Below, in pieces: positions 25,607 to 34,443 of a stretch of 35,365 nt of DNA. The position numbers were made by a program, and so were the translations under genes. Under the pieces are notes generated by a model that saw only the letters and a list, made by a program, of their open reading frames with translations, had not been told where the DNA came from and ran no database searches. Within the stretch, counting starts at the first letter, position 1; each line of letters opens with the position of its first letter. Origin of the DNA: Neolewinella persica DSM 23188. GTDB lineage: Bacteria; Bacteroidota; Bacteroidia; Chitinophagales; Saprospiraceae. The DNA is taken from assembly GCF_000373105.1 (NCBI RefSeq), contig NZ_KB890456.1, forward strand, positions 1 to 35,365. The letters are read 5' to 3'.

Positions 25607-26041
25607 TTGGTGAGGCAATGAGTTGGTAAGTTGCTGCCGCAAGTATCCTGGGCAGCAACCAACTTATCTCTGCAGCCGGTAGCTGCCACGAGCGCTGGCG
25701 AGCATCCGTTTTAGTCCGCAGAGCTTTTTATCGCTGGCCTGGTTGCGCTGCGCGGCTGCCTGCGGCGGTTAACGCAGGTCAGGCCCCAACCTCACAGATG
25801 GCATACCATGACAATTGGTTTTGCGCATAGTAACATTCGCGGCGCTGCACTTACTCACCCTAAGCAAATGAGCGCAGCGAAATGAGGGAAACAGCGGCAG
25901 CAACTCGGTGACTCAGTGACTCCGCAACTCACTATACTACCGTCAGCCACCAGACAATTCGGAAGGAACAGTTCATTAACACCTTGCCTACGTATGCAAA
26001 TCAGGCAACAACCACATCACAACAGTCAAAACTCCCCTTCC

Positions 26042-26740
26042 ATGAAGAACGCTACCTATGTTTTACTTTGCTTTTTGTGCTTCCTTTGCACCTGCGTCCG
26101 CGCCCAGGAAACCATCCGCGGCTTCGTGTTGACCGATGATGGTACTCCCCTTCCCTACGCCACCGTTTACGCAGAAGGCACCACCACCGGAACCGTGACG
26201 GATATCGACGGCTATTACGAGATACGACTCCCAGCCAATTCCACTACGCTCAGTTTCAGCCATACGGGCTACTCCTCTTCCAGGCACCTGGTAACCGATA
26301 CGTCGTACGGCGGCTGGTTGGAGGTCGACCTTACCGCAGGGAGTAATCTTCCCGCCATCATCGTTTACGGTGGAGGCTTCACGTCGGCAGAAAAATGCTG
26401 CGTTAATGTATGTCGTACTCCCTCCTGTACGTTCCCGCCAATTAACGTCGGTCAGGCAACAGATTTAGCCAGATCCTCCGTCTACCCCAACCCTTTCCAC
26501 ACTACGATCAACCTGCGCACCGACTTATGGTCCGCCAATCAACTTACCGTCCAACTCATGAACAGCCTCGGCCAGGTCGTCCGCAATTGGGCAACCCAAC
26601 CGGTAGACATCGGCGAACAGCACTTGATTTTTACCGTCCCCGAAAACCTACCGGCCGGACCATATTACCTGCGCCTTTCTGATGGTCACGGTCGTGAAGT
26701 CACCAAAGTGATCGTCAAGGGAGAAACAGCCAGACGATGA
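26042..26740 (+). CDS. type IX-secreted protein with carboxypeptidase-regulatory-like and type A sorting domains
   Basis: The frame is open from 25916, but ATG 26042 begins a signal peptide (MKNATYVLLCFLCFLCTCVRAQE), giving 232 residues. Residues about 24-105 are a carboxypeptidase-regulatory-like beta sandwich (IRGFVLTDDGTPLPYATVYAEGTTTGTVTDIDGYYEI), common at the start of SusC-type proteins and as a stand-alone module. A short Cys-rich linker follows (EKCCVNVCRTPSC). The last 80 residues are a type A type IX sorting domain (SSVYPNPFHTTINLR, LMNSLGQVVRNW, LPAGPYYLRLSD). A role at the cell surface is inferred; no catalytic domain is present. The end of the signal peptide is encoded by an interspersed element copy (26083-26105). 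Confidence 0.82.
   Translation: MKNATYVLLCFLCFLCTCVRAQETIRGFVLTDDGTPLPYATVYAEGTTTGTVTDIDGYYEIRLPANSTTLSFSHTGYSSSRHLVTDTSYGGWLEVDLTAGSNLPAIIVYGGGFTSAEKCCVNVCRTPSCTFPPINVGQATDLARSSVYPNPFHTTINLRTDLWSANQLTVQLMNSLGQVVRNWATQPVDIGEQHLIFTVPENLPAGPYYLRLSDGHGREVTKVIVKGETARR
26083..26105 (+). repeat. interspersed GC-rich element, copy 7 (inside a signal peptide)
   Basis: CTTTGCACCTGCGTCCGCGC on the plus strand, in frame, encoding FCTCVRA at the end of the signal peptide. It differs from the core in the GC-rich half only. Confidence 0.6.
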
Positions 26741-26913
26741 TGCTTTCACCTGACCCGGCAGACGGACTTTTTACGCCTGGCCGGCCGACAAATCCTTTTC
26801 GGCCTGGTGCCGCCGTACGAAATTGACTAATTCCGGACGGGGCTTGCCCCTATCCGCATCAGCACGCTGAAAACCTGCTATTCGTTCGCTGAGCGAACAG
26901 TGGATTCCGCCTG

Positions 26914-26947
26914 CTTCTAGCGGCGGGGCAAGCCCCGCCGTTAGAAG
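26914..26947. terminator. 15-pair GC-rich hairpin
   Basis: CTTCTAGCGGCGGGG, loop CAAG, CCCCGCCGTTAGAAG, paired throughout with one wobble. It lies 173 bases after the type IX-secreted gene and is the most stable stem I found here. No T-run follows, so it may be a REP-like repeat rather than a terminator. Confidence 0.45.
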
Positions 26948-27039
26948 CTCCCCCTTTGATTTACGAAAATTCAGTAACGCTCCACCAGGTGAAAACATCT
27001 AAAAAAAATTATGCTGTTTTTATACCAGATACAACAGCC

Positions 27040-27047
27040 TACCTTTA
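27040..27047 (+). promoter_or_regulatory. predicted -7 box of the S1/P1 nuclease gene
   Basis: TACCTTTA, one base off TAnnTTTG, 25 bases before the ATG at 27073. The upstream element is weak (TTT at about 20 bases). It favours the 27073 start over upstream frames. Confidence 0.4.
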
Positions 27048-27072
27048 TCGCCAACCAAAACAACCCATAGGC

Positions 27073-27927
27073 ATGAATACCCGGCTTCTCACCCTTCTGA
27101 TTTTTCTCCTTCCCCAATTCCTCCTGGCATGGGGCGCCAACGGCCACCGCGTTGTCGCCCAAATTTGCTACGACAACCTCAGTCCCAGTGCCCGAGCCAG
27201 CGTGAACGCTGCCATGGGAGACAATTACCTGGCGCAGCTGGCCACCTGGCCCGACTACATCAAAGCAGAAAGTGGCTGGGATTTCACGCAGTCCTGGCAC
27301 TACATGACCATACAGCCGGACATGACCCTTTCCGATGTGGTGAACGATAATAACACCAGGTCTAAAATTGACGACGTCCACGAAGGCATCGAACTAATGT
27401 TGGCCATTCTGAAGGGCGAGCCGGAGGCACGCCAACAAATGACCGAGCTGATGCAAAAAAACAAGGTAGAACCTCTTGCCGGCTCACTGGACGCCACGGC
27501 CCTGGCTTTTTTAATTCACTTCATCGGTGATGTACACCAACCCATGCACGTTGGTAAAAACCGTGACCGGGGAGGAAATAGCATTACCGTACTCTACTTC
27601 GGAGAGCGCAAAAACCTCCACTCTGTGTGGGATTCAGGCATCATCGAGCAGGAGAGGCTGAGTTATACGGAGTTTGCCGCATTCGCCAACATCCATTTCC
27701 GAAGCCATAAGACGGAGTGTGAAGATGATTCGCTGTCGACATGGATTAACGAGTCAGTAGCCTTACGCGAACGCATATACAATACCCTTTACGACAATAC
27801 GGACCGCGAAACGGGGCTGCCCAGTCTGTCCTGGGATTACCAGCACGATTTCTTGCCCATAGTAGAAGAGCGGCTGGCAGCGGCGGGTTACCGGGCGGCG
27901 GCTATGCTTAATAAGATTTTTAAATAA
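27073..27927 (+). CDS. S1/P1 family nuclease
   Basis: Zinc-dependent secreted nuclease of the S1/P1 family, which cuts single-stranded DNA and RNA and can remove 3'-phosphates. The chosen ATG gives a 284-residue protein with a signal peptide cut after A19, leaving W20 as the mature N-terminus, whose amino group is a zinc ligand in P1. The other ligands fit: H25 in WGANGHR, Asp in WPDYI, His in SWHYM, then HFIGDVHQPMH with two His and one Asp, and the Asp of SVWDSG. All the expected residues are present, so the enzyme is probably active. The family scavenges phosphate or nucleosides from external nucleic acid. Its stop codon abuts the leuA stop with no base between. Confidence 0.9.
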   Translation: MNTRLLTLLIFLLPQFLLAWGANGHRVVAQICYDNLSPSARASVNAAMGDNYLAQLATWPDYIKAESGWDFTQSWHYMTIQPDMTLSDVVNDNNTRSKIDDVHEGIELMLAILKGEPEARQQMTELMQKNKVEPLAGSLDATALAFLIHFIGDVHQPMHVGKNRDRGGNSITVLYFGERKNLHSVWDSGIIEQERLSYTEFAAFANIHFRSHKTECEDDSLSTWINESVALRERIYNTLYDNTDRETGLPSLSWDYQHDFLPIVEERLAAAGYRAAAMLNKIFK

Positions 27928-29079
27928 TTAAACAGTAGCGCTGATCATATCCTCCAAGTCCATATCCGCGACCTCCTTTTTACGGTCGGCGACCCGGAGG
28001 AATTCCTGGTAGAGGTCATCCAGTTGCACCTTGGAGACATTATAGCCCAGGTTCTTGAACCGGTAAGCGAGTGCTGCACGGCCGCTGCGCGCCGTCAGTA
28101 CAATCCGCGACTCGTCGACGCCAACTTCAGCCGGATCGATGATTTCGTAAGTATCCCGCCGTTTGATCACGCCATCCTGATGGATACCGCTGGAGTGCGC
28201 GAAGGCGTTGTCGCCCACGATGGCTTTATTAGGCTGCACCACCATGCCCATGCTTTCGCTGACCAGGTGGCTGGTCTCCAGCAGGAGTTTGCTGTTGATG
28301 TTGGTGTACAGCCCCAGCCCTTCATGCTGGCGCATGATCATCACGACTTCCTCCAGCGCGGTATTTCCGGCCCGTTCACCGATGCCGTTGATGGTACACT
28401 CGATCTGGCGGGCACCGCCAACAGCTCCGGCGATGGAGTTGGCCGTAGCCAGGCCTAGGTCATTATGGCAATGGGTACTGAGGACACATTTATGGATGCC
28501 TTTGACGTTTGCCCGCAGGAAGGCGATCTTTTCCCCGTACTCATTCGGCAGGCAGTAGCCCGTGGTGTCCGGAATATTGAGTACCGTGGCGCCGGCATTA
28601 ACTACCGCCTGAATCACTTTAGCGAGGAATTCGTTGCTCGTACGGCCAGCGTCTTCAGCATAGAACTCTACATCCTCCACGAAGCTTTTGGCGTACTTGA
28701 CCGCGTCTACTGCCCGTTCGATGATGCGTTCGGGGGTAGTCCTTAATTTGTACTGGATGTGACTGTCGGAAGTACCAATGCCCGTATGAATCCGGGCACG
28801 CTTCGCCGTTTTAAGGGAGTCTGCGGCTACCTCGATGTCTTTTTTTACCGCCCGGCTGAGGGCACATACTATGGGCTCGGAGACCGCCAGGCCGATTTCT
28901 CGCACGGATTTAAAATCCCCCGGACTGGAAATAGGAAAGCCGGCTTCGATCACATCGACGCCGAGCAATTCTAGTTGTCGGGCAATTACCAGTTTTTGGG
29001 TAGTGTCCAGCTTACAGCCAGGCACTTGTTCTCCGTCGCGGAGGGTCGTATCGAAAATCTGAATTCGGTTAGTATCCAT
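27928..29079 (-). CDS. leuA: 2-isopropylmalate synthase (short form)
   Basis: Condenses 2-ketoisovalerate with acetyl-CoA, the committed step of leucine synthesis. It has 383 residues. The TIM-barrel start [12 protein letters not shown] carries the Arg and Asp of the active site; the signature [16 protein letters not shown] and [26 protein letters not shown] have the metal ligands HxH and the Gly-rich end. The protein ends at about residue 383, so it lacks the roughly 130-residue C-terminal regulatory domain that binds leucine in longer LeuA proteins (about 510 residues); feedback control could differ. It is separated from leuCDB by two plus-strand genes and read in the same direction. The convergent nuclease gene abuts its stop. 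LRDGEQ favours LeuA over homocitrate synthase. Confidence 0.9.
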   Translation of the reverse strand: MDTNRIQIFDTTLRDGEQVPGCKLDTTQKLVIARQLELLGVDVIEAGFPISSPGDFKSVREIGLAVSEPIVCALSRAVKKDIEVAADSLKTAKRARIHTGIGTSDSHIQYKLRTTPERIIERAVDAVKYAKSFVEDVEFYAEDAGRTSNEFLAKVIQAVVNAGATVLNIPDTTGYCLPNEYGEKIAFLRANVKGIHKCVLSTHCHNDLGLATANSIAGAVGGARQIECTINGIGERAGNTALEEVVMIMRQHEGLGLYTNINSKLLLETSHLVSESMGMVVQPNKAIVGDNAFAHSSGIHQDGVIKRRDTYEIIDPAEVGVDESRIVLTARSGRAALAYRFKNLGYNVSKVQLDDLYQEFLRVADRKKEVADMDLEDMISATV

Positions 29080-29288
29080 AAGCGGTAAGGCCGTATTTGA
29101 TGGCCGTGTCTATCTTAGCGGCACCGAATTTCGGGCCTTACAATTGGTCAGGAGTATAAAATTAGGACATTGTCGGCCATTAAAAGAAAACCGGCATGTT
29201 CTATAAACACTAGAATTGCTACAACTGCCGACGGCAAATTATCCCGCAACACATTGTTGCTCAGCAGTTTGACTAAAGATGTTATACA

Positions 29289-30845
29289 ATGCCAAAACAG
29301 AAGACGGATGACCTCCTAAAGTTGGTTGCCTCCCTAAATCGGGCGGAGAAACGACATTTCCGACTGTTTGTTAAACGCAATCAACAGGCTAATGCAGAAA
29401 TTCTTTTCCTCCAACTTTTCGATATTTTGGAGCGAACGGGAGAATATGATGAGGAATATCTGCTGAAACGCATTACTAACATCAAAAAAAGTCAACTTTC
29501 CAATCTCAAAGCCCACCTTTATAAACAGTTATTGACCAGCCTCCGCCTGCTTAACCGCAATAAAGACGAGGCTATTTTACTACGTGAAAACCTCGACTAC
29601 GCACGAATTCTTTACAATAAGGCTTTATACCGGCAGAGTCTTGACGTCCTCGACAAAACGAAAAAAAGAGCCCTGGAAGTAGAAGCGCATACCGTTGCGC
29701 TGGAGATCGCTCAGTTCGAAAAAATGATCGAAGGGCAATACATCACGCGCAGTATTGAAGGCCGGGCAGAGGAACTTGGTGAGCAATGCACCGAGCTTGC
29801 TGGAAAGATCAGTGACACCGATGCCTACTCCAACCTCGCCCTGCGCCTTTACGGTCTGTACCTGAAAATCGGCCTGGTCAGCAACGAACAGGATTTTTTC
29901 ATGGTCAAGTCCTTCTTCCGCGGCCAGTTACCTAAAGCCAATTACGATTCTTTGGATTTCTGGGGGAAGATTTATTACTGCCAGGCCTACACCTGGATGC
30001 ACCTGATGTGCCATGAATACCCGTTGTGTTATCGTTTCACCCAACGCTGGGTAGAACTGTTTGAGGAAAAACCTCACATGATCGAAGCCAACGCACCGCT
30101 CTACCTGAAAGGAATCCACAACAACCTGGCCACGCTGTTTAACATGTGGCAGTACGACAAATTTGATGAGCAATTACAGATGCTCGATCTCTTTCCGCAT
30201 AAATTCGACCTGACGAGCAACGTCAACGTAGCCAGCCTTTACTCCCTATACCAATTCGATCACCAGATCCGGAAACATTATATGGAGGGAACCTTTAAGG
30301 AGGGCCTCGGCCTGGTTCCCGAGATCGCAGAAGTGATCAGAACCAACAAATACAACTGGGACGACCACCGGATTATGATCTTCAACTACCGCATCGCTTG
30401 CCTCTACTTTGGTAGTGGCGACAACGATTCGGCCATTGATTACCTTAACGAGATCATCAATCAGCGCAGCCCGAACTACCGGTCTGACATCCAGGCGTAC
30501 GCCCGCATCCTCAGCCTGATTTGTCATTTTGAAATGGGCAACGTCCAGCTGGTCGAATACCAGGTAAAATCCGTTTATCGCTTCCTGGCTAAAGTGGAAC
30601 ACCTGCAGGAAACGCAGCAATACATCTTCCGTTTCCTGCGCCGCATTCCCCGAATTCGCGAAGAGCAACTCCGTGATGAATTCAGGAAGTTGAAGCGCAA
30701 GCTCGATTCCATTACTGCCAAGCCATTCGAAAGCCGGCCCTTTACTTTCCTGGATATTCCCAGCTGGCTACAGGCCAAAATCGAGGACAAAACGGTACAG
30801 GAAGTGATCCGGGAGAAGTTTGAAGAGAATCGGGAAAACGGGTAG
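29289..30845 (+). CDS. conserved helical-repeat (TPR-like) protein of unknown function
   Basis: A 518-residue protein with no signal peptide or membrane segment. The N-terminus (MPKQKTDDLLKLVASLNRAEKRHFRLFVKR) and the following helices (LKAHLYKQLLTSLRLLN, YNKALYRQSLDVLDKTKKRALEVEAH) are amphipathic and fit a long alpha-solenoid of TPR-like hairpins across residues 40-480, with a repeated pattern of bulky residues (YCQAYTWMHLMCHEYPLCYRF, LASLYSLYQFDHQ-like stretches). I recognise the style as a Bacteroidota-conserved protein but not a function. The gene diverges from leuA across 209 bases; whether it has any tie to leucine synthesis is not indicated. The C-terminus is basic and helical (EVIREKFEENRENG). 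A cytoplasmic scaffold is the simplest guess. Confidence 0.6.
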   Translation: MPKQKTDDLLKLVASLNRAEKRHFRLFVKRNQQANAEILFLQLFDILERTGEYDEEYLLKRITNIKKSQLSNLKAHLYKQLLTSLRLLNRNKDEAILLRENLDYARILYNKALYRQSLDVLDKTKKRALEVEAHTVALEIAQFEKMIEGQYITRSIEGRAEELGEQCTELAGKISDTDAYSNLALRLYGLYLKIGLVSNEQDFFMVKSFFRGQLPKANYDSLDFWGKIYYCQAYTWMHLMCHEYPLCYRFTQRWVELFEEKPHMIEANAPLYLKGIHNNLATLFNMWQYDKFDEQLQMLDLFPHKFDLTSNVNVASLYSLYQFDHQIRKHYMEGTFKEGLGLVPEIAEVIRTNKYNWDDHRIMIFNYRIACLYFGSGDNDSAIDYLNEIINQRSPNYRSDIQAYARILSLICHFEMGNVQLVEYQVKSVYRFLAKVEHLQETQQYIFRFLRRIPRIREEQLRDEFRKLKRKLDSITAKPFESRPFTFLDIPSWLQAKIEDKTVQEVIREKFEENRENG

Positions 30846-30881
30846 GTAGTCGGCGAATCAATTTTTCTCTATGGCTAAAAT

Positions 30882-30909
30882 AAGGCGCGAACGCAGGTGC
30901 AAGGAAAGG
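30882..30909 (-). repeat. interspersed GC-rich element, copy 8
   Basis: Divergent minus-strand copy (CTTGCACCTGCGTTCGCGCC) between two convergent genes, where it precedes no start codon. Flanking AAAATAAGG and GGAAAGG resemble the flanks of copy 9. Confidence 0.65.
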
Positions 30910-30942
30910 TAAAATGCAGGGAGACGGCTCTCCGTCGCCGAA

Positions 30943-33324
30943 TTACTTGCCCAAACGGGCCAACGACGAGCACTGCATTACTGCCGCCTGATAGAGCGCC
31001 GTATTCCGGTGATTAAGAACGAAGGGGCGCATCAGTTTCTCGTACTCCAGGTCGTAATCTGCCATTCTCTCTTCCCAATGTCTGGAAGAGAGGTAGTCCC
31101 AATCTCTTTGGTTTATCTGAATGTTCATCTCTATGATCCGTTTACTCAGGTCTACTTCGGCCAACACTTCCGGGTCATTCGTTGTCGTTGTTGCACAGTT
31201 AAAAAATCCCAGTGCCCTGGAAGCTTCATGGATCAAGTGATAATCGGCTACTGAATGCGGTACTGCCGGATGACTGTTTCCTTCCGGCCAGGGGACCGCT
31301 TCGGTGGGTTCGTATAAGTGGTTACCGTAGGAAAGCATCATCCACGCCTCTCCGAGGTGGCTCATATTATACCAGGCTTTCCCCAAAGCCAGACAAGCTG
31401 CTGCACCAGCTTCGCCGCCGGTTTTGCTAACTTTTTCAAGCTGCATAAGCTGGCGGACTACGTCTACTTTTCGGGTAAAGGCAAGTCTGCGTGGGTTCCC
31501 CAGCCACATGTCGTTGAGTGGCGACGTGGTCAGGTAGCTATTAAATTCGTAGTTGCTCCTATACCATTGGTACGGAACCGCCGCAAAGTGATGCAGCGCA
31601 AGCCCCAGGTCATTACGCCTTAAGGCCAGGGTGCCGGCAAGGTCATGCAGGGCGTACACCTCCGGTAGTTCCGATGACTGCAATAAGGCCATCCAGGGCG
31701 TTGACGCATCTTCTTGTTCAATAATAGTAATAACCGCTTGCATCACTTGCGGACTAATGGGGCGATCAAGGTACCGAATCTGGTCATAGTATTGGCTGCT
31801 CCAGGTATTCGCCAGGGGCAGGCTCAGGGACCGGTTGTGCAAAAAATAGGCAGAGACCGTATCCCGGGCTGCGGCAAAGGCCTGCGCTGCCGCCCGGTTA
31901 ATACCTGCCCGTAAGTTTCCGTCATTTGTCCATGCATCCATATCCTTTGCCGGGCCGAGTTCCTCCTCCAACGCCAGGAGGTAACCGGCCAGTTCGTTTT
32001 TCACTTCTTCGTGATCGAGCCGGGCGCTTTGCAGCAAAGCCAGTGTCCGGATCACCTTTACCTGGGTGCCTATTGGGGATCGCCCCACATTGACCAGCGC
32101 ATCAGTCAGGCGCAGCGCCATGGTGTAGTCCTCATCAAGCAGCGCAGCCTGAGCACGCAGCACTTCGTTAAAGTGAGCCGCTCCCATCGCCGACCGGTAG
32201 CTGTGAATGAAGGTTCGTAATTGCTTCAGATAAGCCCGGTCCTTTACGTAAGTGGCCTTACGCATGGCAACCTTTTTAGCCTCGTAATCCTCTGCCTCCC
32301 AATCAGGTAATCCTCCGCTCGGTAAAGCAGGGCCTAAATGGGTCAGCTGATAGGTCATCAACCAGTCCTCTACTTTATTAAACTCGCGGACTACCAGCAG
32401 ATCCAATACCGGGTTGGTAGGATCAAGGGTGTAGGCCTGACGCAACAGGTCAAGTGCTTTGCCCTTACGCTTCAGCGCAGCCAGGGCGTACAGGTTAGAT
32501 CGTTCTGCATCGTTCCTGGTCACGGAAAGGTATTTTGCCGGATCGACCATTTGGTCCGTCCGGTTATAAACCGCCAGGGATTTTTCCGGCACCCTCCTGA
32601 AAGCATTAGCCATTTCGATCAGGTAGCGCCCTTCCTCATTCCACTGTCCGGCAAAGTGAAAGCGGGCCCAATCGGCTAATGCCCCGTTCTTTTCTTTAAA
32701 ATGGTTTTTGAAATAGTAGTCCATCGCTTCATCGTCACCTTCATAGTAAGCGATGAGCAATAGTTGATAACCGTAGCGGTCCGCCAGAAAGCTATTTTTC
32801 CTGGACTGAGCGTACCCAGCCCGGGCCCGGGCCTTAAAGTTGGTGGTATACGGGCCGGGAACAACTTCTTCTTCCGGCTCTCCCCAGTAGCGTTGGATGA
32901 TGTCGGGTTTCTCGTACCCTTTTGCCCACAAGGCGTATTCAAGCAAGTCCGGCCGTTGGCTGATGGCCTGCCACGCCCGGTTATTCCCCCACCCTAGTTT
33001 GGCCGCACCGCCGCCCTTGGCCAGCAACCAATCATCAAGCGAAGTACCGTATAAAATACGCATTACCTCCGCTCCGGAGACACCGTAGCCGAGTTCGGCC
33101 GCCCAGGCTTCGGCGTTTCGTATCCGGTCACGGCCAGCCTTAGCATTATCTCCGTGGTTAAGTCGTTCGGTGGAATAAAAAAAGGCAGAGTACTCATCAC
33201 CCGCCAGGTATGGATCAAGCAATGCGATCCGATAGCCCTCGCCCAGGATGGAGTAGCCGCAGGCTTCTAATACGTAAACGTTGAACAGGAAAAGGAAGCA
33301 GCAGGACAAGAGAAATGGGCGCAT
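30943..33324 (-). CDS. large secreted helical protein of unknown function
   Basis: The frame opens at 33402, but the start is placed at ATG 33324 because MRPFLLSCCFLFLFNVYVLEAC is a clean signal peptide and a promoter-like site (33382-33411) lies just inside the longer version. This gives 793 residues. Residue 22 is a Cys in LEAC-GYS, close to a lipobox but with an unusual Glu at -2, so lipid attachment is uncertain. The rest is long helices of TPR-like character (YALAALKRKGKALDLLRQAYTLDPTNPVLDLLVVREFNKVEDW is one clear unit) and many Trp and Tyr. From memory, similar ACG-Y---- proteins occur across Bacteroidota beside a lipoprotein like the next gene. Function unknown; I infer an envelope-associated role. 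Confidence 0.6.
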   Translation of the reverse strand: MRPFLLSCCFLFLFNVYVLEACGYSILGEGYRIALLDPYLAGDEYSAFFYSTERLNHGDNAKAGRDRIRNAEAWAAELGYGVSGAEVMRILYGTSLDDWLLAKGGGAAKLGWGNNRAWQAISQRPDLLEYALWAKGYEKPDIIQRYWGEPEEEVVPGPYTTNFKARARAGYAQSRKNSFLADRYGYQLLLIAYYEGDDEAMDYYFKNHFKEKNGALADWARFHFAGQWNEEGRYLIEMANAFRRVPEKSLAVYNRTDQMVDPAKYLSVTRNDAERSNLYALAALKRKGKALDLLRQAYTLDPTNPVLDLLVVREFNKVEDWLMTYQLTHLGPALPSGGLPDWEAEDYEAKKVAMRKATYVKDRAYLKQLRTFIHSYRSAMGAAHFNEVLRAQAALLDEDYTMALRLTDALVNVGRSPIGTQVKVIRTLALLQSARLDHEEVKNELAGYLLALEEELGPAKDMDAWTNDGNLRAGINRAAAQAFAAARDTVSAYFLHNRSLSLPLANTWSSQYYDQIRYLDRPISPQVMQAVITIIEQEDASTPWMALLQSSELPEVYALHDLAGTLALRRNDLGLALHHFAAVPYQWYRSNYEFNSYLTTSPLNDMWLGNPRRLAFTRKVDVVRQLMQLEKVSKTGGEAGAAACLALGKAWYNMSHLGEAWMMLSYGNHLYEPTEAVPWPEGNSHPAVPHSVADYHLIHEASRALGFFNCATTTTNDPEVLAEVDLSKRIIEMNIQINQRDWDYLSSRHWEERMADYDLEYEKLMRPFVLNHRNTALYQAAVMQCSSLARLGK

Positions 33325-33381
33325 AGTTTTTTTATGGGATGGTGGGATAATGGAACCTGAAAACGCTGAAATTAATGGAGC

Positions 33382-33411
33382 AAACCTGATCGCCAGGTGC
33401 ATGGTGTCAAC
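33382..33411 (-). promoter_or_regulatory. predicted promoter of the 30943-33324 gene
   Basis: Minus strand: TTG (33411-33409), 19 bases, CAGGTTTG (33389-33382), one base off TAnnTTTG. Transcription would start near 33375, downstream of the ATG at 33402, which supports ATG 33324. Confidence 0.5.
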
Positions 33412-33444
33412 GTACGTTGAAAGTAGGATGTTTTTAGGTGAAAT

Positions 33445-34443
33445 TTAATAAAAAGCAGTCCAAACCTCTGCCAAGGGCCAATTTTCTAAAACATCCATCC
33501 GCCAGTCAAAAAGTATTAAATCCCGGATTTCATTTCGGTCGCGTAGCAATCCTGCGGCGGTAAGCAAGGCTGCGGTATTGGCTCCGTCGTACCGGACATC
33601 ATCTCCTGGTCGGACAAAAGTTTCGAGCAAAGTTGTGTCCTTAAGTACCAGGAAGCGATTACCGCCAACGGGATCCAGGAAGCCAGGCGATGCTGCAGGC
33701 GGGGAGACAACACCAAGGAAAAGATCGTCCCGAAAAGCCGCGCCCCAGGCAAATACCGGAAGTGCGGCATCCAGTGGTATCGGATACGGAGGTGCCTTGA
33801 GATAGCCTCGTAGCAGGTCTTCGCGGTAAATGGCGTTTTGTGTTTCAGGTTCTCCTACGGGCTCCATATTGTAGCACATCAGCAGCCCTTCAGAGACCGG
33901 CGGCACGCCGTTGTCCTCCCGTTCCCGGTACTGATGTAAACGGATGGTGACGTTGATGACCTTATCCGGGAATTGCGTTTGCAGCGCCCGCAGAAAGGCA
34001 AAATAGCGGTCGCGCGATGTCGGTGTCCAGTCGCAGTCGATCTGCCAGCGGGTGGCGGCCCGCAGGGCCGCGTGCCCAGCCGACATCCCCTCAATCGTAC
34101 GACCAATACGCTGCGCCAATTCTTCCGCATCAACGGGCTGCCGGAAGACGCGCTCCACCACGTACACCACCGGTGTTATGGCCAGCGTCTCATCCACGAC
34201 CAGGCTATCGGGCAATTGCAGTATTCCTTTGGGCTGGGCTTGCCCCTGGTTGAAATTCCAGTCTACGTCAAAGAAGCGAACGAACAGTTGTCGCGTGCCG
34301 GCGGCGCGTAATTCAGCCTGCCGTTCCGGATTAAGTTCCCAGGTTGTTTTCCAGTAATAGATGCCAGGATGATCCTCTCCGGATGAATCCGGAGTTACGC
34401 AGGAGACCAGTGCCGTGAGCAGGCAGAAACAGATGATTCGCAT
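33445..34443 (-). CDS. predicted lipoprotein with a TIM-barrel-like fold, unknown function
   Basis: The frame opens upstream at 34659, but ATG 34443 gives a lipoprotein signal (MRIICFCLLTALVSC with lipobox ALVSC), so 332 residues. The mature protein begins HPGIYYWKTTWELNPERQAELRAAG, then LFVRFFDVDWNF, ITPVVYVVERVF, WQIDCDWTPTSRDRYFAFLRALQ and GLLMCYNMEP. Regular beta-alpha alternation with an Asp-rich DCDWT strand end suggests a TIM barrel, as in glycoside-hydrolase-like proteins, but no catalytic pair is certain. It lies directly upstream of the helical secreted gene on the same strand (120 bases apart). The pair may be conserved in Bacteroidota, although each may have its own promoter. Outer-membrane lipoprotein location is inferred. 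Confidence 0.65.
   Translation of the reverse strand: MRIICFCLLTALVSCVTPDSSGEDHPGIYYWKTTWELNPERQAELRAAGTRQLFVRFFDVDWNFNQGQAQPKGILQLPDSLVVDETLAITPVVYVVERVFRQPVDAEELAQRIGRTIEGMSAGHAALRAATRWQIDCDWTPTSRDRYFAFLRALQTQFPDKVINVTIRLHQYREREDNGVPPVSEGLLMCYNMEPVGEPETQNAIYREDLLRGYLKAPPYPIPLDAALPVFAWGAAFRDDLFLGVVSPPAASPGFLDPVGGNRFLVLKDTTLLETFVRPGDDVRYDGANTAALLTAAGLLRDRNEIRDLILFDWRMDVLENWPLAEVWTAFY

Larger units (their letters stand above)
25501..26041. other. 541-base spacer upstream of leuC
   Basis: No gene is seen. It contains the leuC promoter, an interspersed element (25581-25606), a hairpin with arms GTTGCTGCC/GGCAGCAAC (25630-25659) and short GAGTTGGTGAG/GTGACTCAGTGACTCC-type repeats near 25603 and 25908. 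It probably also carries the promoter of the divergent type IX-secreted protein; a weak TACGTATG box is at about 25989. Confidence 0.5.
26741..27072. other. 332-base spacer with strong palindromes
   Basis: No gene is seen. It contains GGGGC/GCCCC at about 26839-26850, GTTCGCT/AGCGAAC at about 26884-26898, the long hairpin at 26914-26947 and the likely nuclease promoter at 27040. The GGGGCTTGCCCC and GGGGCAAGCCCC cores of the first and third are reverse complements, like a paired REP unit. Confidence 0.55.

Noticed and set aside
25501..26041. T-box or leader-peptide attenuator for leuC
   Set aside because: No Leu-codon run and no T-box sequence were seen, and the predicted promoter lies only 28 bases before the start codon.
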